Below are positions 25,634-34,800 of a DNA stretch of 64,000 nt, piece by piece (position 1 is the stretch's first letter; each line of letters begins with the position of its first letter). This DNA comes from CAYUET01 sp964443875 (GTDB taxonomy: Bacteria > Auribacterota > JAFGBW01): contig CAYUET010000003.1 of assembly GCA_964443875.1 (NCBI GenBank), positions 1 to 64,000 on the forward strand, given 5' to 3'. A program made the position numbers and the translations under genes. A model generated the notes under the pieces. The model worked only from the letters and a program-made list of their open reading frames with translations, was not told the DNA's origin and did no database searches.

Positions 25634-26257
25634 TTCCCTGGCTTTGGAAAAACATTTTGCAGCCCCGACCGCGTCCCCCTGAACATTTAAAATAGCCGCT
25701 TTGCTTAAATAAGCTTCTTTACAATTTTCATCCAACGCAATGGCCTTGTCAAAATCTGATAGTGCGCCGTTAAGATTCCCCTCATCCATTTTTCGATTCC
25801 CCCGTTCCATATATTCCCTGGAAGAGCAAAGAGGAGCTTCCATAATCTCCTGTTGATGAGCTTTCAGGCGTCGAATCCGATCTTTATCTTCCTCCATTTT
25901 CTGCAGTTCTTTCATTTCCCTGAAGATCTTAACACGAAGCTCAAGAGCCTCAAGGTAATCGGGATTATTCTGAAGGGCCTTTTCAATGTCTTCCAGAGCT
26001 TCCTCAAGATCTCCCATGGAATAAAACAAATCAGCCCGTTCAATCCAGATATGGGTGCTGGCAGGACATATTTCCAAAGCATCTGACAGTTTTTTTAACG
26101 CACCCTGAAGGTCATTTTTTTTGCGATGAGCACAGGCGGATACTTTTAAAAGTTCCGCCTTATCTGAAAGGGACATGTTTTTATTAAAATAGGTAATGGA
26201 GTCAGAGAGGGGTTTAGAAACCTTTTTGGAAAACAGATTGCTGATAAATTTAAACAT
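25613..26257 (-). CDS. TPR-repeat protein
   Basis: The 214-residue product has a short membrane-interacting or basic start (MFKFISNLFSKK) and then about four tetratricopeptide repeats (HRKKNDLQGALKKLSDALEI, WIERADLFYSMGDLEEAL, REYMERGNRKMDEGNLNGAL, AYLSKAAILNVQGDAVGAAK). A charged spacer lies between the second and third repeat. TPRs hold protein partners. I chose ATG 26257, with an AGGGA site 10 nt upstream, over the longer frame to 26335. Its end overlaps the 3' end of the dead HtrA gene by 21 nt in convergent orientation. Confidence 0.8.
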   Translation of the reverse strand: MFKFISNLFSKKVSKPLSDSITYFNKNMSLSDKAELLKVSACAHRKKNDLQGALKKLSDALEICPASTHIWIERADLFYSMGDLEEALEDIEKALQNNPDYLEALELRVKIFREMKELQKMEEDKDRIRRLKAHQQEIMEAPLCSSREYMERGNRKMDEGNLNGALSDFDKAIALDENCKEAYLSKAAILNVQGDAVGAAKCFSKARESGAQGS

Positions 26258-26432
26258 ATTTTTCTGTCCCTGATTCCTTATAAGAATTTTTAACCTCTGA
26301 AAACAACTCTGAAGAAGATAGAATAGTCCACCCATTTCCTTTGGCAGATACTTATAAAAAACACATCTCTTTAATAAAGATAGTTTACTTGGAAGCCTTT
26401 TTAATGTAAATTTTTTTCTGAATTTTTTAAAA

Positions 26433-26450
26433 GCCCCTTTTTAAGGGGGC
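26433..26450. promoter_or_regulatory. perfect-stem hairpin in a divergent intergenic region
   Basis: GCCCCTT (26433-26439) pairs with AAGGGGGC (26443-26450), leaving one unpaired G and a loop of about three T. On the minus strand the stem is followed by TTTT, so it could stop antisense transcripts. On the plus strand it sits 28 nt before the EIIA gene and may be an operator or 5'-leader hairpin. The role is open. Confidence 0.35.
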
Positions 26451-26477
26451 AGTGACAAACTACAAGGACCGGCCAAA

Positions 26478-27200
26478 ATGCCACATTCCAAGCTAAATCT
26501 TAAAGAAGCCGCACTTTTTCTTCATATTCCTTCTGAAGATCTGGAACATCTTGTCAAAAAAAACGAAGTTCCTTTTCTCCATGAGGCCGGAAGAATTCTT
26601 TTCAGAAAAAGCATCCTTAAAGAATGGGCAACCAAAGCCGTCTTTCATCAGAAAGAAAAAAAAATCGGAAAAATGCATTATTCGGCAAAAGGCATCTGGA
26701 CAAAAACAGATCCCCGCCTGAAACTTCTGAACTACCTTCTTCCCTTAGGTATCGAAGCCTCCTCTTCTGCCAAAACAAAACCGAGCGTTCTCAGAGAATT
26801 AACCCTTCTTGCAAATAAAACCCACTCTGTTTCAGATCCTGAAAAACTGCTTATTTTACTGCTCAGCCGCGAGGAAGAACAATCTACGGGACTGGTCAAT
26901 GGAGTCGCTCTTCCTCACCCGCATGTGCACACCCATCAACTCTTCAATCAATCCTTTCTCATTTTTTTAAAAACAAACAGGGGTATTCCCTTTGGTTCCA
27001 TCGATGGAAAAATGACAGATCTTTTCTTTATGCCCTGCTCCTTGAATGATGAAGAACATATTTTCATTCTGGGGAGACTTTCTGCACTGATAAAAAAAAC
27101 TTCTTTTTGCGATGACCTGCGTAAGTCTTCCTCCACCGAGGAAATCCTTGAAATTTTTAAACGTCATGAGGAAATTCTTTTCCCCCCTTCAGACGATTAA
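26478..27200 (+). CDS. helix-turn-helix protein with PTS EIIA (PtsN-like) domain
   Basis: Residues ~1-60 resemble a MerR/excisionase-type helix-turn-helix (LNLKEAALFLHIPSEDLEHL, then VPFLHEAGRILFRKSILKEW). Residues ~90-235 are a PTS EIIA domain of the fructose/nitrogen class. The phosphorylatable histidine is His147 in NGVALPHPHVH, followed by the GIPFGSIDGKMTDLFFM segment typical of PtsN. No EI, HPr or sugar permease is nearby, so it is a regulatory EIIA and not a transporter part: phosphorylation would tune the attached DNA- or protein-binding module. It sits opposite the TPR gene and converges on the two kinases. Confidence 0.82.
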   Translation: MPHSKLNLKEAALFLHIPSEDLEHLVKKNEVPFLHEAGRILFRKSILKEWATKAVFHQKEKKIGKMHYSAKGIWTKTDPRLKLLNYLLPLGIEASSSAKTKPSVLRELTLLANKTHSVSDPEKLLILLLSREEEQSTGLVNGVALPHPHVHTHQLFNQSFLIFLKTNRGIPFGSIDGKMTDLFFMPCSLNDEEHIFILGRLSALIKKTSFCDDLRKSSSTEEILEIFKRHEEILFPPSDD

Positions 27201-27249
27201 TTTTTAACCGCAGATTCATCCTCAGGCTTAAGGACAAGCACTCCTTCCG

Positions 27250-28371
27250 TTATACAACCGGTTTCAATGGAAGTGAAAAGGTAAACACCGAGCCAATCCC
27301 CTCTTTACTTCTGACAGAAACTTCCCCATCCTGAAGATTGACCGCCTTTTTGCAGAAGGTAAGGCCAAGACCTGTGGAATAATGTTTTTTGAGGCCTTCT
27401 TTTTCCACCTGAAAGAATTTATCAAAAATCTTGTCATGATACTCAGCTGGAATTCCGGGCCCGCTGTCAATAACGGAAATCCTTACACATTCTGGACCAG
27501 ATTCCCATTCAACCCGGACCTCTTTTTCAGGAGGGGTATATTTAAGGGCATTTCCAAGAAAATTTACAATGATTCTTCTTGTGATTTCTTCATCACAATA
27601 GACATAAAGAGGCTCTGAAGGAATCGGACAGACAAATTTCCGGTTAATAAGCAGGCCATAAATGGAATCTACGGATTTCTCCAAAATTTTTCCAAGATCA
27701 GAGACCTTTCTGTTGAGAGGAAAATTTCCATTTTCAAGGCGGCTCACATCCAGAAAAGAAGAAACCATCTCATTAAGCATACGGGAAAAAGTAATGCCCT
27801 TATCCATCAAGATAAGATCCTGAGGGGATAAAGATTTAACCAGCTTCATTCTTAACAATTCAAGAGAGCCAATGACTCCTGTAAGGGGGGAACGCATATC
27901 ATGGGCAATCATATGAACCATGTCATCCCGGCTTTGTTCAAGTTCCCGGAGCTTCTCAAAATTCTGCTTTAATTCTATTTTCTGTCTGCATAATTCAAGA
28001 TGGGTATTGACACGCATCAAAACTTCGGGAAGCTGAAAAGGCTTTGTAATATAATCCACTCCTCCGGCACTGAACCCCCTGACCTTGTCATTTGTCTCAT
28101 TTAAAGCACTGATGAAAATCACAGGAATATCAGCAAGCAGTTTATTCTTTTTTAAATGCTCACAGACCTCATATCCATTCATCCCGGGCATATTGATATC
28201 CAGAAGAATCAGATCCGGAAGAAGTTTGGGCGCCGCCTGCAAGGCCAGATCCCCCTTTGGAAAGGCATAGACAGAATAATGATTTTCCTGAAGCATCTCA
28301 TTGAGCAGTTTTAGATTAGCCGGAGTGTCATCAACAATCATAATCTTATAATGAAGCGGTTCATCAGGCAT
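27250..28371 (-). CDS. response-regulator/histidine-kinase fusion
   Basis: An N-terminal receiver domain (residues ~8-125, phospho-acceptor Asp58 in LILLDINMPGMNG, Lys110 in YITKPF) is joined by a short coiled coil to a kinase. The phosphorylatable His157 is in MIAHDMRSPL. The ATPase part has NFLGNALKYTPP, DSGPGIP and TGLGLTFCKK. There is no membrane segment, so it is cytoplasmic and is probably driven by phosphotransfer to its receiver. It begins 3 nt after the stop of the larger hybrid kinase, with AAGGAAAGGAAG as ribosome binding site, so the two proteins are made together and may form a relay. Confidence 0.9.
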   Translation of the reverse strand: MPDEPLHYKIMIVDDTPANLKLLNEMLQENHYSVYAFPKGDLALQAAPKLLPDLILLDINMPGMNGYEVCEHLKKNKLLADIPVIFISALNETNDKVRGFSAGGVDYITKPFQLPEVLMRVNTHLELCRQKIELKQNFEKLRELEQSRDDMVHMIAHDMRSPLTGVIGSLELLRMKLVKSLSPQDLILMDKGITFSRMLNEMVSSFLDVSRLENGNFPLNRKVSDLGKILEKSVDSIYGLLINRKFVCPIPSEPLYVYCDEEITRRIIVNFLGNALKYTPPEKEVRVEWESGPECVRISVIDSGPGIPAEYHDKIFDKFFQVEKEGLKKHYSTGLGLTFCKKAVNLQDGEVSVRSKEGIGSVFTFSLPLKPVV

Positions 28372-28374
28372 TTC

Positions 28375-30771
28375 TCACTTCCTTTCCTTAAGGAGCGTTA
28401 ACAAAGCATCATACTCATAATGTTCCATGAGTTTTCGCATTTGTGTCATGACCGGTGAGGCTACTTCCCGGATTTCTTCAAGAGTACTTACAAACTCTTT
28501 TACATCACCCATGAGAACCTTTTCCCTTAAAAATTTCAGTTTTTCATCAGGAACACTTTTCAGATCATCCGAAGTCATCATACCACTGAAGTTTTCCTTT
28601 TCCTTCGAAGACAATGTCTTCTCATATTCATAGTTCACTCCCGTGAAACGCCGGATTTCCTCCAGAATTTCATTTTCCCTAAAAGGTTTTCTCAAAAAAC
28701 CTGAAGCGCCGTTATTCAAAGCTTCCTTGCGATTATCTTCCATGGCGCTTGCAGAAATGATAATAATTGGCACGGACATACCTTCTTCAGAGCTGCGGAT
28801 AATCTGTGTCGCTTCATAACCGTTCAATTTAGGCATGCGGACATCCATTAAAATAATGGAGGGCTTCCATTCTCTGAAAAGGGCAACCGCTTCCGATCCA
28901 TTGGTGGCCTCCCGAACTTTAAATCCAATACGGGACAGGAGAAGCACCATAACATTTCTGCTCGTTTCATTATCTTCAACCACAAGGACCCGGCATTCTT
29001 TTTGCGCCGGGGATAAACGTTCCACTCTGGGCATTGATAAATAATTAACAGATACCTCGTCTTTTTTTCCCTTCAGGGCATTAAAGACAAATTTAAAAAC
29101 ACTTCCCCTGCTAATCTGACTCTGGATCGTTATATCTCCGGACATCATCCGGGCATATTGACGGCTGATCGACATACCCAGTCCGGTTCCCATGCCCATC
29201 TGCCTTCCGCTTTTAGTCTGCTCAAAATGATTAAAAACCTTTTCCTGTTCCTCTTCTGCAATTCCGTATCCGGTATCTTCAACCTCGATCTCAAGAGTCA
29301 AATCCCCATCTTTTTCAAGGCCATCTGAAGTATCCTTTATTAAACGGATACGTACAGCAATTCCGCCTTCTTCAGTGAATTTTACGGCATTGCCGAGAAT
29401 ATTGATAAGCACCTGACGGATTTTTCCCTCATCCGCAACAAGGAAACGCGGAATTTCATTTATGTATTCAATTTGAAAAGTCAAATGCTTGGCAACAGTC
29501 CTGACTCTGAACATTTTCTCAAGATCCTCAATCAGGCAATGGAAATCAAAAGTTTCTGAGTTAAGAACGGTCCGGCCGGATTCAATTTTACTCATTTCAA
29601 GAATATCGTTGATCAGGGCCAGCAAATGCTCACCGCTCCGGTTGATAATGTTAAGATATTCCGTCATTTGAGGTGTTAACTGCTTATCATGCTGCATAAG
29701 CTGGGAATAACCCAGAATGGCATTCATGGGGGTCCGGATCTCATGACTCATATTAGCCAGAAAGAGACTCTTGGCTTTATTGGCATTTTCCGCTGTTTCC
29801 TTTGCTTTGCGGAGTTCATTTTCAATTCGTTTTCTTTCAGTAATATCGCGGACATTGGCAAGAATAACATTCCAGCCGTGCCATTTCATTCTCTTCAGAA
29901 TGACCTCGGTATCAAAAAAGGAAGAATCATAAGGCCGGTATCCGTTGGTTTCATAAGAAACTTCCTTCCCTGACATGACACTTTTTAAATAGTCCCTCCG
30001 CTGCTTTGGATCCATTTCCCTCCCGGAAAGCTCTGACATATTCATATTCGTGGCCTGTTCCCGGTTTAATGCGTAGAGACGAAGCATGGCGGGATTAACA
30101 TCAAGAATGCGTCCATTGGGATCATGGATAATCAGGGCTTCAGGAGTGGTTTCAAAAATCATCTTTAAATCTGATTCTGAGCGCTTTAAAGCAGAAGTCA
30201 TCAATTTGGTTTCAATCAGAGCATTTTCAGCACGCTGGCGTTCCTGTCTGATCTTATCTATCTGAAGAAGAGATTCCTGCCGGAGCTGATCAAGATCCTG
30301 GGTGCGTTCATGAACCAGATTCAGCAGAGCGTAATATTCTTTTTCCAGGTCCCCGGCACTCTCTCCGATATTTCCCCGGCTGATGAGACGCAGCAAAAAA
30401 TAACACTGTTTTTCTATTTCAATCCTGTCGCTATATATAAAAAATTCTTCTTCCCCATTTTTTTTCAGGAGAACCAATGGGGCCTTGGATACTTTTTTAT
30501 AAGTTTTGGTCTTATCTAAAATTTCCCTGTACAATACGGGATCTTTCCATAAATTCAAAAAAGAAAAATCATTATTCAAAAGGTCAAATCGGCTGTATCC
30601 TGTTAATTCCAAGAATATATGGCTCACTTGGATTATTTTTTCTGAATCAGCTGAAAGGAGCAATAAAGAATCCGGGAAATGATAAATAAACTGATTTAAA
30701 AAAAGATTTTCTGAAAGAGCCTTCTCAGAATCCATTTGAGGATTTGCATTTTTATCTCTGAAATCTGTCAT
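28375..30771 (-). CDS. PAS-domain hybrid histidine kinase
   Basis: The domains run in this order: PAS (~30-140), a coiled coil (~150-200), a second PAS with PAC (~205-320, ALIIHDPNGRILDVNPAML and DITERK), HisKA with His343 in LANMSHEIRTP, HATPase (NILGNAVKFTEEGG, DTGYGIAEEE, GTGLGMSISR), and a receiver with Asp643 in IILMDVRMPKLNG. A helical tail of ~90 residues ends the protein. No membrane helix is seen, so it senses an internal signal. I use ATG 30771; the frame is open to 30822 but starts there without support. The second gene of the operon, a receiver-kinase fusion, is the likely partner. Confidence 0.88.
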   Translation of the reverse strand: MTDFRDKNANPQMDSEKALSENLFLNQFIYHFPDSLLLLSADSEKIIQVSHIFLELTGYSRFDLLNNDFSFLNLWKDPVLYREILDKTKTYKKVSKAPLVLLKKNGEEEFFIYSDRIEIEKQCYFLLRLISRGNIGESAGDLEKEYYALLNLVHERTQDLDQLRQESLLQIDKIRQERQRAENALIETKLMTSALKRSESDLKMIFETTPEALIIHDPNGRILDVNPAMLRLYALNREQATNMNMSELSGREMDPKQRRDYLKSVMSGKEVSYETNGYRPYDSSFFDTEVILKRMKWHGWNVILANVRDITERKRIENELRKAKETAENANKAKSLFLANMSHEIRTPMNAILGYSQLMQHDKQLTPQMTEYLNIINRSGEHLLALINDILEMSKIESGRTVLNSETFDFHCLIEDLEKMFRVRTVAKHLTFQIEYINEIPRFLVADEGKIRQVLINILGNAVKFTEEGGIAVRIRLIKDTSDGLEKDGDLTLEIEVEDTGYGIAEEEQEKVFNHFEQTKSGRQMGMGTGLGMSISRQYARMMSGDITIQSQISRGSVFKFVFNALKGKKDEVSVNYLSMPRVERLSPAQKECRVLVVEDNETSRNVMVLLLSRIGFKVREATNGSEAVALFREWKPSIILMDVRMPKLNGYEATQIIRSSEEGMSVPIIIISASAMEDNRKEALNNGASGFLRKPFRENEILEEIRRFTGVNYEYEKTLSSKEKENFSGMMTSDDLKSVPDEKLKFLREKVLMGDVKEFVSTLEEIREVASPVMTQMRKLMEHYEYDALLTLLKERK

Positions 30772-30946
30772 ATCAGGTAAAAATCCTCTTAAAGAGTAGA
30801 ATACTTTTCCAGCCAGAAACATCCTATCGATTTATCTAGAGGTTATCATGTTCTCCCCTGAACAAACAACCAAATTAGATCCGATGAGCCAATAAAAAAT
30901 AAAACCATTAATCATTTGTGTTTCAGCCTGATAAACCAAAATACAA

Positions 30947-30975
30947 TTGAAAAACAGGATTAAACTCTTTATAGT
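30947..30975 (+). promoter_or_regulatory. sigma70-type promoter of the glycosyltransferase gene
   Basis: TTGAAA (30947-30952) and TATAGT (30970-30975) are separated by exactly 17 nt. They lie 45 nt before the start codon at 31021, in the only stretch between the divergent kinase operon and the glycosyltransferase. Confidence 0.6.
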
Positions 30976-31020
30976 AGTTTTAATATTCTCTGTTCAAACA
31001 ATTTAAAAAGAGACTGAGTC

Positions 31021-31737
31021 ATGTCTGAAAACAGCATCCGTATATCTCTGATTACCCCGACCTATAATGAAAACGAAAATATACGTTCTTTAACTGAAAA
31101 AATTTTTTCTTCACTTAAAAATCACAGCGATATTGATCTGGAATTAATTGTCGTGGATGATAATTCACCGGATGGAACAGGGAAAACAGCTGAAACACTC
31201 AAAGGAAGATTTCCGGTCAAAGTAATACACCGCTCCCGGAAATCAGGTCTGGGAAGCGCTGTATGGGAAGGATTTGAAAGTTCCGACCGCCCTTTTCTCG
31301 GAGTCATTGATGCTGATTTAAGCCATGATCCATCAATTCTTCCTTCCTTGATCTATGCCTTAAAAAACAATGATATTGCCATAGGAAGCCGTTATAATAC
31401 AGGAAGCCATACCGAAAACTGGCCCTGGTATCGAAAACTTATTTCAAAAACCGGCATTTTTCTCGCCAGAAAGCTTACGCGCGTAAAAGATCCTCTATCT
31501 GGTTATTTTTTTCTAAATCGAAATGTAATCAACAACATGACTCTCACATCCCAAGGTTACAAAATTCTTCTGGAAATTCTTGTAAAGGGAAACTATTCAA
31601 AATTCACTGAAATCCCTTTTACTTTTCGTAACAGAGAGCTCAATGTAAGCAAACTGAATTTTGCTGAATATTATCTGTTTATTAAACAATTATGTTTCTT
31701 TGGATGCAAAAAAATCACTGATAAATTTAAAAAATAA
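31021..31737 (+). CDS. dolichol/polyprenol-phosphate mannose synthase-like GT2
   Basis: The 238-residue GT-A protein has the DPM1 layout: SLITPTYNENENI, ELIVVDDNSPDGTG, the metal-binding D97-A-D99-LSHDP motif, AIGSRYNTGS and DPLSGYFFLNR. It moves a hexose, usually mannose, from its GDP or UDP donor to a lipid phosphate on the cytoplasmic face. There is no C-terminal membrane domain, so it belongs to the soluble or peripheral class. The lipid-linked sugar would feed GT-C enzymes in the envelope. The membrane protein at 19063 and the glycosyltransferase core of the giant protein next door make envelope glycan synthesis a theme of this region. Confidence 0.88.
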   Translation: MSENSIRISLITPTYNENENIRSLTEKIFSSLKNHSDIDLELIVVDDNSPDGTGKTAETLKGRFPVKVIHRSRKSGLGSAVWEGFESSDRPFLGVIDADLSHDPSILPSLIYALKNNDIAIGSRYNTGSHTENWPWYRKLISKTGIFLARKLTRVKDPLSGYFFLNRNVINNMTLTSQGYKILLEILVKGNYSKFTEIPFTFRNRELNVSKLNFAEYYLFIKQLCFFGCKKITDKFKK

Positions 31738-31808
31738 AGTTTAAATCAGATTCACCGGCTTAATGATAGATTCACACATTCGCTTGGGAAACCCTTCAAA
31801 TAACACCA

Positions 31809-31832
31809 TAGAGTCCCGATTTTGGAACTCTA
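31809..31832. terminator. hairpin between the GT2 gene and the giant gene
   Basis: TAGAGTCC (31809-31816) pairs with GGAACTCTA (31824-31832) with one bulged A and a 7-nt loop. It lies between two convergent 3' ends. A clear U-run is missing on both strands, so termination is probable but not certain. Confidence 0.4.
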
Positions 31833-31852
31833 CAGTGATTATTTAAAAATGT

Positions 31853-34800
31853 TTAAACCTTTGTTTCAACCAGCCGTTTTCTGGAAGGTACTGCGTCCAG
31901 AAGAGACTTAAAGATATGCACGACTTCCAAAGAAGTTGTCTGAGGTATTGTTTCTTCAATTAAAGCAGCCATAAGGAGAGTCTTCGGAGCCTTAAAGTTC
32001 TTCAGTGCTGTCATAAATGAATCCAGAGATATTTTCCCTTCCCTGCCGAGTTTATCTAATCCTGTCATTGCCTCGGGACTTTCCAAAGCCGACATCAGTA
32101 TATTAACGACTTCCGTATTCTTCTTTCCTGACTTTTCCAGCAATCTTGCAAGAGCGAGTTTTTTCGCTGCGTTACCATCACTCAGAACAGTAAGGATCAT
32201 TTTTTCAAAGGTTGCATCGAGAACGCTGCTATAATCGCGGATCAGTTTGGAAATTTCATCTTTAACTCCTTGGGACAACTCAATCTCAGGATTATCGAGT
32301 GTTGTTAAAATAATATCAGGATGAGTCACAGCCATTCTGATAAAAAGGGCTGTTTTAGCTTCTGTGAGTTTCTTTCCCTTCAAATCTCTGGGCATGAGAT
32401 CATTCATTGTTTTTTCAAACAAAGGATCAATATTTTGAGTTGAAGAAAAGAGAGTATCTATCGAACCCCTTAAATCTGTATCTGAAACCAAGGTTCCTTC
32501 TTTGGAAACCACCTGATAAAAGTCCTTCCATTTGAACTTGGCCACCACATCCGGAGAAAGCACTCTTTTCAATTTTAAAAGGGTTATGGCCTTAGGATCT
32601 CCAGCCCATATTCTTTTGAGAATCCTGGATACAACATCCACAGATTCAGAAGCCGTGACTTCAGCATCTGTCTCTGTATCTACCTTTATTTCAGGAAGTT
32701 TTTTTTCTTCTTTCACTTCAGGCTTTTCTTCGGAAGGTCTTATTTTTTCTAAAGAAAAAGAAAGCGCAGCATTATAATCTCTAAAACGTGGTGTTCCAAA
32801 AATACGGATCATAATCGCATTCAGTAAATCCCCTTTTTCGGACTGCTGCAATAAAACTTTAATCAGACCATCCATTTCTTCCAGGTGTTTCATAGTCTTA
32901 TCCACTTCATCAAAATTATCTGATTTCAATCCCTTTTCAACAGCCGCTTTATAGAGATCTGCACTCGTGGCATAATTTTCACTGGTTAAATCCACACCCT
33001 GTAATTTCATAAGATCCTGAATGGGATTCAGTGCATTCTCATACTTTTTAGCAAAATCTTTATTTAACTCAAAAGTTTTAAACAAGAGGGATAAGAAAGC
33101 AGGTGCATCTGTTGGCCGTAAATTGTTATCAAAAATCATTGTTTCCATATTTTCCATAAATTGATCGTTAACAGCCGGAGAAATCCCTTTCACGCCCTTA
33201 TCAAGCTCCTGCCTTCGTTTTTCAAGGGTTTCTCTATATTTAGCAAGAGATTTATCCAGAAGCGCTTTATCTTCTTCTTTTTCGATTTTTTCCTTCATAA
33301 AATCCCAAAGAAGCCTGTTCCCTCTTAATGCCTCAATCACAACAAAATCCTTAAATGTTCGCGGATCTGTTTCCCTCATTTTCAGTACATCAAGGATAAA
33401 ATCTTCAGAATAATAAGGAGTCAAAATCTCCTTCAATTCAATATTTTCAATGGCTGTAATTGAAGAATCTTTAATCTCAGGATAATTTCTCCTGTTCAGA
33501 TACTGGGAAAGCATTCCCATTTTTGCCAGTTTAAGACTGATATTTTCATCTTGATCAGGAACTAAATCAAAAATCCGCTCAATAAAAGAAGCCTGACGGA
33601 GCTCAGATAAAAATGCCCCATAACTTGTAGAAACGATATCCAGAAAGCTATCCTGTTCATCCATAGCATTCAGCATTATCACTTCACGACCTCTTTTCTG
33701 CGTCTTTTCCTTATATTCTTTTCTATCCGTGATCTTATCCCACCTCATCAAACTCTTCCAGATAATCCCGATTGTTGCAAAACCTGAAACAGAGGTTAAA
33801 AGGGGTACCAGATAGCCGTTAAAAAACAGGGGCGGCAAACCAAAAAATGAAAACACGGCCAGCCCTACAGACAGGATTCCGGAAACTGCAATAGTTTTCG
33901 GCCAGCTCAACCCGAAAGACCGAAGCGCAAAAAGGCCGGAACCGAAGGCAACAGCGGCAATAATAGCCAGACTGAGCCAGGGTACAGTCATTCCGGCAAA
34001 TAACGTTATATAAGGCACCAGATGATAAACCGCAAACATAACAGCAATAGGTAAAGCCGCAATACCCCAGAACCAGTGCCGCAGGTAAATCAGTTCTTCC
34101 CCACCCGGCTTGCTCATAATAGAACGCATTAATACCCCGAGCGTATTATCCAGAAAATCATAAAGGCGTATCAACTTCTCACCACGCCCCTGCTGACTTA
34201 CTTTTTTCCCATTGATATCAATGGACGGGGTAGGTTTTAACCATTTTGCTTTCACATTTTCATCGCGCAGTATAATGGAGAAAGGCCAGTAATCATGAAG
34301 CCACCAGCTTAAAGAGAAAGCCTCGGGATCAACCCGAGTCGGCATATATCCCAGTTCCCTTAAATAATATTCCAAACGCTCCCAATCCTTCATGGTTTTT
34401 AAAGTTTTAAGACGGAGTAAAAGCTCATTCACATAGCGGGAAAAAAGAGCTTTTGTAATAAGGCCTTTATCTCTCATCAGCTTAAGATTTTCAATCTCCT
34501 GTGCTGCCTGATTAAGAGAAGGAAGAATTTTTTTATCAATATCATCAGCAGGTAATGAAAAATCTATAAAAGCAAGCTCTTCAAAAGAAGGAATATAGGA
34601 AATACCCTGCCCTGCTAAATTCTGTCCGATTTTTTTAAAAGCTTCCTGAGTTTTCTTGAATCTTTCAGTCTGACCCATGATAGTGTTAACCATAACATCC
34701 ACACTGGTTTTGGCATCTTTTATTGCCATAATCATTTCATTCACAGCGTTTATATACTCGGATTTCACAATCTGATCAGTATATGGCTCAAGGGAAAAAG

